A stretch of 53,321 nt of DNA from Helicobacter bizzozeronii CCUG 35545 (GCA_000263275.1 CAGP01000052.1:1-53321); one strand, 5' to 3'. Positions 1 through 12,007 are shown, counted from the first letter of the stretch. Made by a program: numbers and translations. Notes: a model not told the origin generated them from the letters alone.

Positions 1-758
1 TCGCATCGCGGTAGCGATCGATGTTCTCGCTGGTGAGTTCCTCCACCATTCTTTTCATCACGATCACATACATTTGGTTGAGAATCTTGCGGATCGCATT
101 GTCATTGTTTTTTTCTAGCTCAGTGTGGCTAATAGTATTTGCGCCCGCAAAACCTCCTGAATCTGTGGCTTGGTAGGTGTAGGTGTGGGTGATGGCTTGT
201 TCTGTCCCCACTTCGATGCCAAAGTTATGGATAATGCGTCCTGTTTCTGGCTCAAAAAATTTAAACCACACTGATCCAGAACTCTGATCCACCATCACAT
301 CCATATCTTGCTTGCTGGGGTCTTTGGTATCCATCTTGACATCTTCTAAAATCCCGACCCAGCCCCCTATATCCAAAACAGACCACATTTGGTGTTTTTG
401 TGCGGGCGTGAGCACCTGCCCATTTGTGAAACGCACGACCTGATAACCTCTTTTTTGGAAAATCGCTTGAATCTGTTCGACCAACGCATCTTGAAATTGA
501 TCGATATAGGGGCTAAGGTTGCCACTCACCTGCACATGTGGGGCTAAAATCCCCACAACGCGGTGATTGGGAGACTCTTGATCGATATTAACCGGGTAAT
601 AAAACTTCAAGGGGATATCGCCCACTGCTTTTTTAACGCTAGCACTTTTTTTGGTTGGGCTTGCCCCCATTAGATTCGGCATTGCTCCCTGAATCCATCA
701 CGCAACCTGCAAGCACTAGGGACACACCAGCTAATGTAGCCAAAATCTTATTTTTCAT
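1..758 (-). CDS. HpaA-like lipoprotein (first paralogue), 3' end cut by window edge, frameshifted
   Basis: This is an HpaA-family (neuraminyllactose-binding haemagglutinin) surface lipoprotein, probably sorted to the outer membrane. The start at 758 gives a signal peptide ending in lipobox LVLAGC (Cys19). Reading stops after about 40 codons, but removing one T from the T7 run at 646-652 (plus strand) opens the frame to the window edge. The repaired protein contains KFFEPETGRIIHNFG and HTYTYQATDSGGF, also found almost unchanged in the neighbouring paralogue at 884-1693, and a C-terminal NDNAIRKILNQMY segment similar to H. pylori HpaA. The KRTIQ motif once proposed for sialic acid binding is not visible. 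AAGGAG lies 11 bases upstream of the start. The last codons are missing beyond base 1. Family assignment is fairly sure; function as adhesin is inference. Confidence 0.75.
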
Positions 759-794
759 TTCCTAATAAACTCCTTACTCAAAATATAGCGGACC

Positions 795-800
795 ATTGTA
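795..800 (-). promoter_or_regulatory. -10 box (TACAAT) for the first HpaA-like gene
   Basis: The minus strand reads TGTACAATGG about 37 bases before the start codon at 758. This fits the Helicobacter housekeeping -10 pattern. No convincing -35 box is visible, as is usual for this genus. The gap to the upstream HpaA-like gene is 125 bases, so separate transcription is plausible. Confidence 0.4.
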
Positions 801-883
801 CAACAAACAAGAGAACTAAAGGACAACAAAAGCTAGAGATGAACCCCCCAAAAAACCCTAAGACACCTAACCTTTAAACCAAA

Positions 884-1693
884 CTATTTTTTTGAATTTT
901 TAGTTTGCTCGATCGCTTTGCGGTAGCGGTTAATGTGCGAATCGGTGAGTTCTTCAACTAATTTTTGCATCACACCCGCATACATTTGGGTTAAAATCTT
1001 GTGGATTGCTTTGTCTGTATTAACCTCATGTTCCTCTGTAGTTTCAATGCGGGATCCAGAAAAACCGCCGGAGTTGGTGCTGCGATAGGTATAGGTGTGG
1101 TTGAAGGCTTGGTAAGTGCCCACATTCACGCCAAAGTTATGGATAATTCTCCCCGATTCGGGCTCAAAGAATTTAAAAAAGAGCGCACCGGCACTTTCAT
1201 CCACTAACTTATCGTTATTGTCGCTCTCAGGGTCATCTAGATCGATTCTCACATCTTCAAGGACTCCCATCCAACCGGTCAAATCCAAAACTGCCCAAAT
1301 CTTGTGTTTTTCTTCATCTGTGAGTTGGTCTCTAGTGTCTAACAACTCCACTTCATAGCCTCGTTTTTGGAAAATTTCCTTGATTTGCCCTACAAGAGCT
1401 GTTTGGAAGTCTTGGATATGGGATTTGAGATTGTCGGTTGATTGGATATGGGGGATGAGAATACCAATGACATGGTGGTTGGCTGGTTCTTGATGGATAT
1501 TAAGGGGATAAGAAAAATGTATGGGGGCTTCCGCTTTTGCTTGTTGTGTGCTCTGCTTAGTCTGTGTGCCTTGTTGGGCTTGTTTTTGGGCTGGAGCTTG
1601 GCTTGTCTTTTGAGGCCCACCCTCCGTGGCACAGCCAGCAATCAATGCGCCCATAAGTCCCGTCAGTAAAACACTCTTTGTTGTCTTTTTCAT
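884..1693 (-). CDS. HpaA-like lipoprotein (second paralogue), intact
   Basis: This intact 269-residue lipoprotein is a paralogue of the gene at 1-758. Residues 1-21 form a signal peptide ending in lipobox LIAGC, so Cys21 would be lipidated. Residues 22-55 are a Gln/Lys/Ala-rich linker. The body has the HpaA-type pattern: GILIPHIQSTDNL, QIKEIFQKRGYEVELLD, KFFEPESGRIIHNFG, YTYRSTNSGGFSGS and a C-terminal helix (AIHKILTQMYAGVMQKLVEE). H. pylori HpaA has a similar length (about 260 residues) and the same C-terminal helix pattern. A TAAAAT box and AAAGGAG precede the start. The family's role as surface or flagellar-sheath antigen is known from H. pylori; here it is inferred. Confidence 0.8.
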   Translation of the reverse strand: MKKTTKSVLLTGLMGALIAGCATEGGPQKTSQAPAQKQAQQGTQTKQSTQQAKAEAPIHFSYPLNIHQEPANHHVIGILIPHIQSTDNLKSHIQDFQTALVGQIKEIFQKRGYEVELLDTRDQLTDEEKHKIWAVLDLTGWMGVLEDVRIDLDDPESDNNDKLVDESAGALFFKFFEPESGRIIHNFGVNVGTYQAFNHTYTYRSTNSGGFSGSRIETTEEHEVNTDKAIHKILTQMYAGVMQKLVEELTDSHINRYRKAIEQTKNSKK

Positions 1694-1727
1694 GAAAACT
1701 CCTTTAAATTGTAAGTAAATAGGGTCT

Positions 1728-1733
1728 ATTTTA
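1728..1733 (-). promoter_or_regulatory. -10 box (TAAAAT) for the intact HpaA-like gene
   Basis: On the minus strand ACGATAAAATAGACCC lies about 35 bases before the start at 1693. The predicted transcript start near 1721 leaves a short leader that carries AAAGGAG six bases from the ATG. Confidence 0.5.
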
Positions 1734-1789
1734 TCGTAAAAAAAATAACAAATAGCTAATTTACCCCCTCCTTTTGTTAAAAATGCACG

Positions 1790-2770
1790 CTAAATAGGCA
1801 AGACACGGATATGTTCATCTAGATGATCTTGCAACATGCCCTCAATGGCAAAGAGAGTCCCCGTGGTCGCACTAGCACACCCATCGCATGCGCCCATGTA
1901 GCGGATATAGACATCCACAAATCCCCCACCCTCCTTGATGTCCAAAATCTCTAGGTTGCCCCCGTCCATCATCAACATCGGGCGGATATGCGCATCGATA
2001 GCCTGATCGATGGCACGCACTTTTTGCACCATTGTCATATCGCTAAAGGCTAGGCTACCCTCCAAAGATTTTTGCGCTTGGCTTTTGAGTTTCTCCTCTT
2101 CCATCTCAGCGCGCACCTCTTTTAAAATATCCACCAAGTAATATTCCCTAGCCTCATGCCCACCCGGGCGCACACAGCTTTTACAAAAGCCCCCGGCTTT
2201 GGTGTAGTTGGTGATCTCCTCGACACTTTTGAGATCATTGAGTCTAATCACCTCTTTAATCGTACCCAAACTCACGCGTGCACATTCGCACACAATGATC
2301 TCATCCTCAAAATCGGCGGCATCCTTACCCAAATACTGCCCGGCTGCTTGCTTGATCACATCATAAGCCATCACCGAGCAGTGCATTTTTTGCCCGGGCA
2401 CTGCCGGCACATCGGGGTGATCGCGCAAATTCCGCTCCACATCTAAATTAGTGATTTTCACCGCCTCTTGGACGCGTTTGCCCAAGCACAGCTCCACCAT
2501 CATATCCGAGCTAGCAATGGCTGTCCCGCACCCAAAGCTCTTAAACTTGGCATCAATGATTGTGTCCGTGTTTTCATCCACCAGCCAATACAGGCGCACC
2601 GCATCCCCGCACGCCTCCGCGCCATAATCGGCCACAATGAGCCGCGCCCCCCTAGCCTTAGCATCCTCCTCTGTGAGCACGCCTAAATGCGTGGGGTTAT
2701 CCATGCGTCTGCTCACCTCCTTAGAATAAGCATCCCACAACGCCCCACCTAATAAATTATTCTTTGCCAT
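1790..2770 (-). CDS. nifU: NifU-type iron-sulfur cluster scaffold
   Basis: The protein (326 residues) assembles Fe-S clusters from sulfur supplied by NifS and passes them to apoproteins. It has the full three-part NifU layout. The IscU-like domain (about 40-140) carries Cys54, Cys81 and Cys131. A BFD-like [2Fe-2S] domain (about 158-215) has CEC at 161-163 and CKSC at 196-199. The C-terminal Nfu domain (about 250-326) has CDGC at 295-298. The length matches H. pylori NifU (HP0221). It starts 9 bases after nifS ends, so the two form an operon. In Helicobacter this pair is the main Fe-S system and is essential in H. pylori. The reading frame is intact. Confidence 0.95.
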   Translation of the reverse strand: MAKNNLLGGALWDAYSKEVSRRMDNPTHLGVLTEEDAKARGARLIVADYGAEACGDAVRLYWLVDENTDTIIDAKFKSFGCGTAIASSDMMVELCLGKRVQEAVKITNLDVERNLRDHPDVPAVPGQKMHCSVMAYDVIKQAAGQYLGKDAADFEDEIIVCECARVSLGTIKEVIRLNDLKSVEEITNYTKAGGFCKSCVRPGGHEAREYYLVDILKEVRAEMEEEKLKSQAQKSLEGSLAFSDMTMVQKVRAIDQAIDAHIRPMLMMDGGNLEILDIKEGGGFVDVYIRYMGACDGCASATTGTLFAIEGMLQDHLDEHIRVLPI

Positions 2771-2779
2771 GCAATCTCC

Positions 2780-3961
<1,182 letters not shown>

Positions 3962-4008
3962 CTATCGGTAATTTGGTGGGTTTGTTGGGAAAATACTACT
4001 CTCATAGT

Positions 4009-4040
4009 TTGAGGATAATACACGCCTATCCTTTCCTCAA
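4009..4040. terminator. possible hairpin between fliI and nifS
   Basis: TTGAGGA at 4009-4015 pairs with TCCTCAA at 4034-4040 around an 18-base loop. Inside it GGATA and TATCC could form a competing shorter stem. It begins just after the fliI stop (4043) and lies upstream of nifS on the same strand. There is no T run after the stem, so it could be a weak terminator, an attenuator or chance. Confidence 0.3.
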
Positions 4041-4042
4041 GC

Positions 4043-5354
4043 TTAAGGAATTTGCATCATCTCAATGAGTTGTTGGATACTCTGCTGGCTATCCACAATT
4101 TCTTCCTCCTCTTGTGCCATAAAAGCCCCCATGCTCTCCTTTTTATCCATCGCTTCATCTAATTCGCTATCAAACCCTCTTTGGTAAGACCCAATGCGAA
4201 TCAACACCTCATTTTCTTTGAGCAAGGCATGGAGTTTGCGGAATTTGCGGGCTGCCATGTTGTGTTCATGGCTACTCACTTCCTTACTCACCCTAGAGGC
4301 AGAATTTAAAATATTAATGGGCGGATAAATCCCATGGTCGGTGAGTTCGCGACTGAGCACAATATGCCCATCTAAGATACTGCGGCTTTGATCGGCAATC
4401 GGGTCGCTCAAATCATCGCCCTCTACTAGCACGGTGAAAAAGGCAGTGATAGAGCCCTTGTTTTGCTCCTTGCCTGCGCGTTCCATCAGCTGGGGTAAAA
4501 GGGTTAGGCTTGAGGGGGGGTAGCCCTTGCTGGTGGGCGGTTCGCCTAAAGCTAGCCCAATTTCGCGCTGTGCCATCGCAAAACGCGTTACCGAGTCCAT
4601 CATAAACAAGACATCATGCCCTTGATTTTTAAAGTATTCTGCCACACTCATGGCACAAAAAGCCCCGTATTTGCGCATCAAGGGCGAATCATCGCTGGTA
4701 GCCACCACCAACACGGTATTACTCAAATCGCCTTGTAAGTTCTTGTGGATAAATTCGGGAATCTCACGCCCCCGTTCCCCAATTAGGGCAATGACCTTAA
4801 TGGAGGCACTGCACCCCCGCACAATCATGCCCATTAAAGTGGATTTACCCACCCCACTACCCGCAAAAATCCCCATTTTTTTGCCCCTTGCCACAGGTGA
4901 GCAAGCCATCAATGCTTTTCACCCCCACGCCAAACATTTCATCGATGATCCCTCTTTGTAGGGGCTTCATGGGCGCAACCATCACGGGCGCATAAGCACT
5001 CGCCCCCACAAAGCCCAAGCCATCTAAGGGATTGCCCAAAGGATCAAGCACCCGCCCTAAGAGCGCCTCCCCCACCGGGAAGCTCAAACCCTCTTTGACA
5101 AATAACACTCGATCGCCCACTTTGCACCCCTCCACAAAGGAAAAGGGCGCAAAACTAAATTGGGTCTGTTCCACCAAAACCACCATCCCCAAGCATTCCT
5201 TGCCATCATTGCGTTCCACACGCACCACATCGCCCACAGAGGGCAAAAAACCCTTGACAAAAACCATGTTGGGTAAAATTTTGGTGATCACACCATAGCG
5301 GGGCGATAAATCCCGACTGAGTTGCAACCTAGCTTTGAGGGCTCCTAAAGACAT
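4043..5354 (-). CDS. fliI: flagellar export ATPase FliI, one frameshift
   Basis: FliI is the hexameric ATPase of the flagellar type III export apparatus at the cytoplasmic side of the basal body. It starts at 5354 after AAGGAG (six-base spacing) with an N-terminal beta domain containing SPRYGVITKILPN. The frame breaks in the T7 run at 4876-4882. Removing one base joins GLLTCGKGQK to MGIFAGSGVGKSTL, restoring Walker A (GSGVGKST). Later motifs are ALIGERGREIPEF, VVATSDDSPLMRK, LFMMDSVTRFAMAQREIGL and the C-terminal RIGSYQRG. The repaired length is 436 residues, against 434 in H. pylori. It is divergent from tig. If the break were real, cells would be non-flagellated. Confidence 0.93.
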
Positions 5355-5397
5355 CGGCTCTCCTTGGGGCTTAATTTTGGATTAACACAGATTGCGT

Positions 5398-5403
5398 TAA
5401 AAT
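5398..5403 (+). promoter_or_regulatory. candidate -10 box (TAAAAT) for the tig operon
   Basis: GCGTTAAAATAAAGG lies 43 bases before the tig start in the fliI/tig divergent gap. A second candidate, TATACT at 5417-5422, would give a very short leader. I cannot decide between them from sequence alone. Confidence 0.35.
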
Positions 5404-5445
5404 AAAGGCTTATGATTATACTTTAATAGACTTCAAGGAGTTCTA

Positions 5446-6753
5446 ATGGATGTGGAAGCTAAAAGGCTAGATAGTGCCAATGCCAGTGTGTGTGCCAAGC
5501 CTTCAATGCAAGATTTTGAGGAGAAATCCCAAAAGATCGCCCAAAAAATCGCCAAAAGCGCTAAATTAGATGGTTTTAGAAAAGGCAAGGTCCCCCTAGA
5601 CATTATCAAACAACGCTATCAAAGCCATATTGAGCAAGAATCCCAAAAGGAGCTCCTAGATGAGATTTTAAAAGAGGGGCGCACCCAGCTCAAGCTAGAA
5701 CTGCAAGATTTAATTGGCAACCCTGCGGTGGTTAAATTTGACAAACAAGAGGGGCATTTTGACATTGAAATTGACATCGGTTTAAGACCCCAAATTGACT
5801 TGTCAGCCATAAAAGAGTGTGTACCCAGCTTCACGATCAAAGAGATTCAAGAGAGCGAAGTTGAAGAGAGATTGCAGACCTTAGCCAAAGAACGGGCGAC
5901 TTTCTCAGATGCCCCTGCAGATAAAAAAGTGGAAAAAGGCGATGGGGTGGTGCTTGATTTTGAGGGCATGCTGGATGGCAAAGCTTTTGAGGGCAACAAG
6001 GCGCAAAATTTTGCCTTGATCGTGGGGGAAAACCGCTTGATTCCCGGGTTTGAAAAACAGCTTGTAGGCATGAAAGTTGGGGAGGAAAAATATTTCCCCG
6101 TGCTCTTCCCCAAAGATTATGCCAATGCCAACTTGGCGGGTAAAGAGGTGTCTTTTTATACTAAATTGCATAAAATCCAAATCCGCCATATCCCTAAAAT
6201 CGATGATGACTTCATCAAGAGCGTTTTAAATCAAGAAAAAGAGCCCACCCTAGAGTTACTCAAGCAAAAAATCCAAGAACAGCTTTTTACAGAGGCTAAA
6301 ACCCGCCTTTATAACCAAGAGCTCAAAGAAAAACTGATTGATAATTTAGATAAATCCCTATCCTTTGACCTGCCTAAAACCATTGTGGAACAAGAGATGG
6401 ATTTAGCCTTGCGTCAGGCTTTGCAAAGCATGGACCAAGCCCAGATTAAAGAGCTCCAAGACAATCCTAGCAAGGTCCAAGAAAAACGCGAGGGTTTCAG
6501 AGAGAGCGCCCAAAGAAGTGTGAAAGTAACTTTCATCATAGACGCATTAGCCAAACAAGAAAATGTCCAAGTCCAAGATAATGAGGTCTTCCAAACCCTC
6601 TATTATGAAGCGTTGATGACCAACCAAAACCCCCAGCAACTCATCGGGCATTACCAAAAAAATAACATGCTCCCAGCGGTGAAAATGGCAATGGTGGAGG
6701 ATCGGGTATTGACCTTTCTGTTGGATCAACAATTACCCAAGGCGCAAGCATGA
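5446..6753 (+). CDS. tig: trigger factor
   Basis: Trigger factor is the ribosome-bound chaperone and peptidyl-prolyl isomerase that meets nascent chains. This protein has 435 residues. The ribosome-binding signature appears as [10 protein letters not shown] (near 44-53). The FKBP-like domain covers about 155-240 ([19 protein letters not shown]). The C-terminal arms include [20 protein letters not shown] and [20 protein letters not shown], which closely resemble H. pylori trigger factor. AAGGAG ends five bases before the ATG at 5446. Its stop overlaps the clpP start (ATGA). It carries an A7 run at 6656-6662 that is in frame, so not every run of that length in this window is disrupted. Confidence 0.95.
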   Translation: MDVEAKRLDSANASVCAKPSMQDFEEKSQKIAQKIAKSAKLDGFRKGKVPLDIIKQRYQSHIEQESQKELLDEILKEGRTQLKLELQDLIGNPAVVKFDKQEGHFDIEIDIGLRPQIDLSAIKECVPSFTIKEIQESEVEERLQTLAKERATFSDAPADKKVEKGDGVVLDFEGMLDGKAFEGNKAQNFALIVGENRLIPGFEKQLVGMKVGEEKYFPVLFPKDYANANLAGKEVSFYTKLHKIQIRHIPKIDDDFIKSVLNQEKEPTLELLKQKIQEQLFTEAKTRLYNQELKEKLIDNLDKSLSFDLPKTIVEQEMDLALRQALQSMDQAQIKELQDNPSKVQEKREGFRESAQRSVKVTFIIDALAKQENVQVQDNEVFQTLYYEALMTNQNPQQLIGHYQKNNMLPAVKMAMVEDRVLTFLLDQQLPKAQA

Positions 6754-7343
6754 ATTATGTTCCCTTTGTGATTGAAAAAACGGGGCGAGGAGAGCGCAGT
6801 TATGATATTTATTCACGCTTGCTTAAAGATCGCATTGTTTTGCTCAGTGGAGAGATCAACGATGCGGTGGCGGCAACCATTGTGGCACAACTCTTGTTTT
6901 TGGAAGCCGAAGACCCCGAAAAAGACATTAATCTTTATATCAATTCCCCGGGCGGATCGGTTACTAGCGGGTTTAGCATTTATGACACCATGAACTATAT
7001 CCACCCGGACATTTGCACCATCTGCATCGGGCAAGCAGCCTCTATGGGGGCGTTTTTACTCAGCTGTGGGACTAAGGGCAAACGCTTTTCTCTGCCCCAC
7101 TCAAGGATTATGATCCACCAACCCCTAGGGGGCACACAGGGGCAGGCGACCAATATTGCCATCTACACCAAAGAGATTTTACGCTTGAAAGGCACTCTAA
7201 ACCAAATCATGGCAGATAATACCGGACAATCATTAGAAAAGATCGAACAAGACACCGATCGGGATTTCTTTATGAGTGCCCATGATGCCAAAGATTATGG
7301 GCTAGTCGATGAAGTCTTGGTCAAAAGCACCAAACAAGTTTAA
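6750..7343 (+). CDS. clpP: ATP-dependent Clp protease proteolytic subunit
   Basis: ClpP forms the double-heptamer serine protease chamber that works with ClpX or ClpA. The 197-residue sequence has the full catalytic triad: Ser98 in GQAASMGAF, His123 in MIHQPLGG and Asp172 in [11 protein letters not shown]. The substrate strand motif [12 protein letters not shown] is also present. The start overlaps the tig stop and the stop overlaps the def start, so tig-clpP-def are one transcription unit. The order tig-clpP-def is the same as HP0795-HP0793. The frame is intact. Confidence 0.97.
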   Translation: MNYVPFVIEKTGRGERSYDIYSRLLKDRIVLLSGEINDAVAATIVAQLLFLEAEDPEKDINLYINSPGGSVTSGFSIYDTMNYIHPDICTICIGQAASMGAFLLSCGTKGKRFSLPHSRIMIHQPLGGTQGQATNIAIYTKEILRLKGTLNQIMADNTGQSLEKIEQDTDRDFFMSAHDAKDYGLVDEVLVKSTKQV

Positions 7344-7855
7344 TGGTACTCGAGATTTTACACTACCCAGACAAACGGCTAAGGACCCTCTCTCAAGAGG
7401 TGGTGGGCTTTGATGAAAATTTGCACACCCTCTTAGAGGATATGCAAGAGAGCATGCTAGAGAGTAAGGGCATTGGGCTGGCGGCTATCCAGGTGGGCGT
7501 GCCCAAGCGCATTTTGATTATCAATTTGCCCAGAGAAGATGAGCAACAATACCCGCAGGATTGCCTAGAGATCATCAACCCAGTCATCACCCACAAAGAA
7601 GGCACCATCTTATGGAAAGAGGGCTGTTTGTCTGTGCCCGATTTTTATGAAGAAATTGAACGCAGCGCTAAGATCACCTTGAGTTATCAAGACCGCACAG
7701 GCACGCCTAAAATGCTCCAAGCTGAGGGATTATTGAGCGTGGCAATCCAGCATGAAATGGATCACCTCAATGGGATTTTATTTGTGGATAAACTTTCCAT
7801 GCTCAAGCGCAAGAAGTTTGAAAAAGAGTTTAAAAAGACCCTAAAAATGCCGTGA
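7343..7855 (+). CDS. def: peptide deformylase
   Basis: The enzyme removes the formyl group from the N-terminal methionine of new proteins. All three metal-site motifs are visible: GIGLAAIQ (43-50), EGCLSVP with Cys95, and QHEMDHLNG with His137, Glu138 and His141. The length of 170 residues is normal. The start codon overlaps the last base of the clpP stop and the stop overlaps the comM GTG start. The frame is intact. Confidence 0.96.
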   Translation: MVLEILHYPDKRLRTLSQEVVGFDENLHTLLEDMQESMLESKGIGLAAIQVGVPKRILIINLPREDEQQYPQDCLEIINPVITHKEGTILWKEGCLSVPDFYEEIERSAKITLSYQDRTGTPKMLQAEGLLSVAIQHEMDHLNGILFVDKLSMLKRKKFEKEFKKTLKMP

Positions 7856-9375
7856 ATGCCCGCATCAACACCCTTTATTGCGCCACGATGTCTTGTGCCC
7901 GGGCGCATATTGTGGAGGTGGAGGCGACTTTTACGCGCGCCTTGCCCGCCTTTGTGATTGCTGGCTTGCCTAGTAGCGCGATTCAAGAGTCCAAACAGCG
8001 CGTCCAATCGGCTTTGCACAATAACGGCTTTTCTTTCCCGCCCCTAAAAATCACCATCAATTTATCCCCAGCGGACTTACCCAAGAGCGGGAGTCATTTT
8101 GATTTGCCCATGGCTTTGTTAGTGGCTTTGCAAAAAAGCCCCTTTGGAGGGCAAATGGTTTGCCTTTGGGGAGTTGGGTTTAGATGGCAAGATCAAACAT
8201 GCCACAAGCATTTTCCCCCTACTCTTAGACATCGCCATCTTAGAGCCCAATGCCCATGTGATCGTCCCCAAACCCAATCAAGAACTCTTTTCGCTCATCC
8301 CCAATCTCAACTTTTACTATGTGGAGCACCTCAAAGAAGCCCTAGAGATCATCACGCAAAAAGACCCCACACCCCATGCCTTCAAATCCCAACTCGATTT
8401 TGAATGCTTGGAGATCAACAACCAAAAATACTACTATGTGCCCACTTTTGATCTGGATTTTAGCGATGTCAAGGGGCAAGAGGCCGCCAAAGAAGCGGCA
8501 TTGATTGCCGCTAGTGGGATGCACAATGTGATCTTTGAGGGCAGCCCGGGCTGTGGGAAAAGCATGATTGCCAAGCGCATGCGTTATATTTTACCCCCCA
8601 GCACGCTAGCCGAGATGATCGAATCGCTCAAATTGCGCATTTTAAGCCAACAAGAGAGTGCTTATAGCCCACTAAGGAGTTTTAGAAACCCCCACCAAAG
8701 TGCCTCTAAGTCCAGCATTCTAGGCTCAACCCACGCACATAGCCCAAGGCCGGGCGAAATCGCCCTCGCCCACAATGGGATTTTATTTTTTTGATGAGTT
8801 GCCCCATTTCCCAAAAAATATCTTAGAGGCTTTAAGAGAGCCTATGGAGAATAATAAGCTGGTGATCTCTAGGGTGCAAAGCAAGATCGAGTACCCCACT
8901 TCCTTTTTTATTCATCGGGGCGATGAATCCTTGTCCGTGTGGGAATTTACTAGACCCTCATAAACTCTGCCGTTGCCAAGAACGCGAAATCAATGCCTAT
9001 AAAAACCGCCTAAGCGAACCCTTTTTAGATCGCATTGATTTATTCGTGCAGATGAATCCCACCCAGCTTGAGGCTAAAGCTAATACCCCTTCAAGCCACT
9101 ACCATAGCCAAATGCTCCAAGCCTTCAAAATGCAAAAATGCAGGGGGCAAGAAAAACTCAATGGCAAACTCATAGAAAGCCAAATTGAAGAATTTTGCAT
9201 TCTCGATCAGGGGGCACAGACTTTATTAGATCAAGCCACCATGCGTTTTGGGCTCTCTGAGCGGGCGATTCATAAAAGTAAAAAGGTGGCGCGCACCATT
9301 GCTGATCTGCACCAAAGCCCCCAAATCCACAAAGAACACATGTTAAAAGCACTCCAGTTTAGAAAAGTCAGCTAA
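7852..9375 (+). CDS. comM: YifB/ComM-type AAA+ ATPase (Mg-chelatase-like), three frameshifts
   Basis: ComM is a hexameric helicase-like ATPase that helps incoming single-stranded DNA recombine during natural transformation. The GTG start overlaps def (GTGA). The N-terminal half has [14 protein letters not shown] and [20 protein letters not shown]. Walker A is GSPGCGKSM. Walker B and its surroundings ([14 protein letters not shown]) and AMNPCPCG appear only after repair. The frame breaks in A6 at 8132-8137, T7 at 8786-8792 and T6 at 8904-8909. Removing one base from each gives 506 residues, the same as H. pylori HP0792. Family is sure. Whether the gene works depends on whether the breaks are real. 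Confidence 0.9.
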
Positions 9376-9408
9376 TATCAGCTAGCAACCTCCAAATAAG
9401 GGAAAAGC

Positions 9409-11473
9409 ATGCAGAAGTATTATTTTAAGGGCTTGGACTGCCCGGATTGTGCCAACAAATTAGAAGCGGAGTTGAATAAACAAAGTTATGTTAAAAGCGC
9501 GCAAGTCTCCTTTAACACCAGCACGCTTTATTTAGACAGCCAAGACATCCCCCAAGCCCTATTGCTCATCAAAAAGCTAGAGCCTGACATGGTGTTATCT
9601 GCCCAAGAACAAGATCACAGCCCCGATCAAGCCCGCACCCACATAGAACTTTACATTTTGCTGGGCACAATTGCGCTGTTTTTAATCGGCGTGGCGGCTT
9701 TGCACTTTAGCCAAGTTACTTGGATACGCCAAGCCAGTTATATTTTATTAGCTGGGGTGTATGTGTTTGCGGGTAAAGATGTGTTTATGGGGGCTTTTAG
9801 AGCCATTAAAAACAAACGCTTTTTTGATGAAAATACGCTCATGTTGAGTGCGACCATTGCGGCCTTCTGTGTGGGGGCTTATGAAGAAAGCGTTTCGGTG
9901 ATGGTCTTTTACGCAACTGGGGAATTTTTGCAAAAACTCGCTATTGCCCGTTCTAAAAAATCTCTGCAATCTCTCTTAGATGTCGCGCCCAATTTGGCTT
10001 ACATCAAGCGCGCCCATGGCTTAGAGCAGATCGATCCCAAGGATTTACAAGTAGGCGATGTGGTGGTGGTGAAGGTGGGGGAAAAAGTGCCCACCGATGG
10101 GCTTGTGTTGCTAGGCGAGAGCATGCTCGATCAAAAGAGCTTGACAGGCGAGCCCTTGCCCCTCAATGTGAAAGAAAATAGCCCCATTTTGGGTGGGAGC
10201 ATCAATTTAAAAGCCATGTTGGAGGTTAAGGTTACTAAGCTTTATAAAGATTCTTCAGTGGCTAAGATCGTGGATTTGGTAACTCAGGCGGTCAGCCAAA
10301 AATCCCAAACCGAAAAGCTCATCACCACTTTTGCGCGTTACTACACGCCCGCTGTTTTTGGCATTGCCCTTGGTATTGCATGCGTGCCCCCTTTGTTGGG
10401 GTTTGGGAGTTTTGAGGAGTGGATTTATCGGGGATTGATTGCCTTGATGGTGAGTTGCCCTTGTGCTTTAGTGATCTCCGTGCCCTTAGGATATTTTGGC
10501 GGGGTGGGGGCGGCTAGCAAGCATGGCATTTTGATTAAAAAGCGTGCATACCTTAGAGACTCTCACGCAAGTTAAAAATATCGCCTTTGATAAAACCGGG
10601 ACTTTGAGCAAGGGGGAATTTGAGGTGGTGGATGTCGTGCCAGCGGGCAACTTTTCTAAAGAAGATGTGTTGCAATTTGCCACATGCGCGCAAATCCTCT
10701 CCACCCACCCCATTGCTATTTCGATCCAAAAAGCCTACACCAGCACATGCCAACACCAGATCGAGGAATACCAAGAGTTGGGGGGGCTTGGCGTGCGGGC
10801 TAAGTGCCATGCCAACTTGATTATAGCCGGGAATGAAAAGATGTTGCGTAAATACAATATCCCGCATGCGTGTTGTTCTTTGGAGGGCACGATTGTGCAT
10901 GTGGCTTCTAATGGGGAGTATATTGGCTATATTGTGGTGGCTGACACGCTCAAAGAGAATGCCAAAGCGTGCTTAGAGGGGCTTAAAAAAGAAGGGATCG
11001 CTAACTTTTGCATTTTGAGCGGGGATAATGAGCATGCCACTAAGGGCGTGGCTAAGAGCTTAGATTGCCCCTATTATGCTAATTTGTTGCCCGAAGAAAA
11101 GGTGGAGGCGTTCAACAAGTTCAAGCAAGCCCACAAGCACAAGAGTGCCTTTATTGGAGATGGGATCAACGATGCGCCCACTTTGGCTTTAGCGGATGTG
11201 GGGGTGGGCATGGGGAGTGCGAGCCAAATTAGCAAAGAGAGTGCGGACATTGTGATCACGAATAATAATTTGGAATCCATCGTGCAAACCTTTAAAATCG
11301 CCAAAAAGACCAAAAATATTGTGATGCAAAATATCATCTTTGCATTGGGAATCAAGGCGATGTTTATTGTGTTAGGGCTCTTTGGGGAGGCGACTTTGTG
11401 GGAGGCGGTTTTTGGGGATGTGGGCGTTACGCTCATTGCCTTAGCCAACTCCATGCGCACCATGCGCATTTAG
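9409..11473 (+). CDS. cadA: heavy-metal exporting P-type ATPase CadA, one frameshift
   Basis: This is a P1B-type ATPase of the Zn/Cd/Co exporter group in the inner membrane. It has an N-terminal metal-binding domain with [10 protein letters not shown] (CxxC near residues 11-14), membrane segments from about 75, the actuator loop (LTGEPLP), the intramembrane SCPCALV motif, the phosphorylation site DKTGTLSKG and the hinge [11 protein letters not shown]. One base too many in A5 at 10537-10541 breaks the frame just before DKTGT. Removing it gives 687 residues, close to H. pylori CadA (HP0791, 686). It follows comM as in H. pylori. In H. pylori this pump also influences urease activity through nickel balance; that is known for the family, not shown here. 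Confidence 0.92.
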
Positions 11474-11505
11474 GGGGCTTGTTTAGTGATGGTTAGTTTT
11501 TTTTG

Positions 11506-11514
11506 TGTTATAAT
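11506..11514 (+). promoter_or_regulatory. extended -10 promoter (TGTTATAAT)
   Basis: TGT followed by a perfect TATAAT lies 30 bases before the ATG at 11544. The short leader carries AAAGGA six bases from the start. This is one of the strongest promoters visible in the window. Confidence 0.7.
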
Positions 11515-11543
11515 GCCCGTTTAAAAATTGCAAAGGAAAAAAA

Positions 11544-12006
11544 ATGAAGGTTTTAAAATTAACATTGGCTTCTGGGGCTCTTTGTGTGGGGCTGAATGCC
11601 CAAACGATTGGCTTGAATGTCTTCCCCGAGTATCAAGCCAAACCCGATCAAGAGATGTTAGACTTGGCAGGCAAAATCGAGGCGCGCAAGGTGATTGAGT
11701 ATTTGAGCGAGATGAAAAATCGCTATAACAAAATGACACCCAAGCACAAGGCGGATTTTCAAAAACAATTCCAAGACAACTTGGCAAAAAACTTGGCTAA
11801 ATTGAAACCAAGCGAGAGGAAACAACGCTTGGCGACCATTAAAAAAGACTTTAGCCGCAAGGGAAGCAAATATCAACCACCTACGCGAGGAAGTGGAAGA
11901 GGAATATGCCTACATCGACTATTGGAAAAAGTTGCTCAGTTCCGATAAATTTGAGGAAGATTTGATTCAACATGGCTTTAACACCCCACCCAAAAAGCAC
12001 AAATAG
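11544..12006 (+). CDS. small secreted helical protein, DUF1104-like, one frameshift
   Basis: The protein starts with a signal peptide (LKLTLASGALCVGLNAQ, cut probably after Ala19 or nearby), then is almost wholly charged and helical, rich in Lys and Glu. The pattern QEMLDLAGKI, VIEYLSEMKNRYNKM, DFQKQFQDNLAKNL and KLKPSERKQR resembles the small periplasmic DUF1104 proteins of Helicobacter; this match is from memory. The frame breaks in A6 at 11841-11846. Removing one A continues with REANINHLREEVEEEYAY and stops at 12006, giving 153 residues. It has its own strong promoter and ends head-on with the Sua5-like gene. Function is unknown. Confidence 0.6.
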
Positions 12007-12007
12007 T

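Noticed and set aside
4023-4040. Strong intrinsic terminator after fliI
   Set aside because: A stem can be drawn but it has a long loop and no T run, so it is listed only as a low-confidence hairpin.
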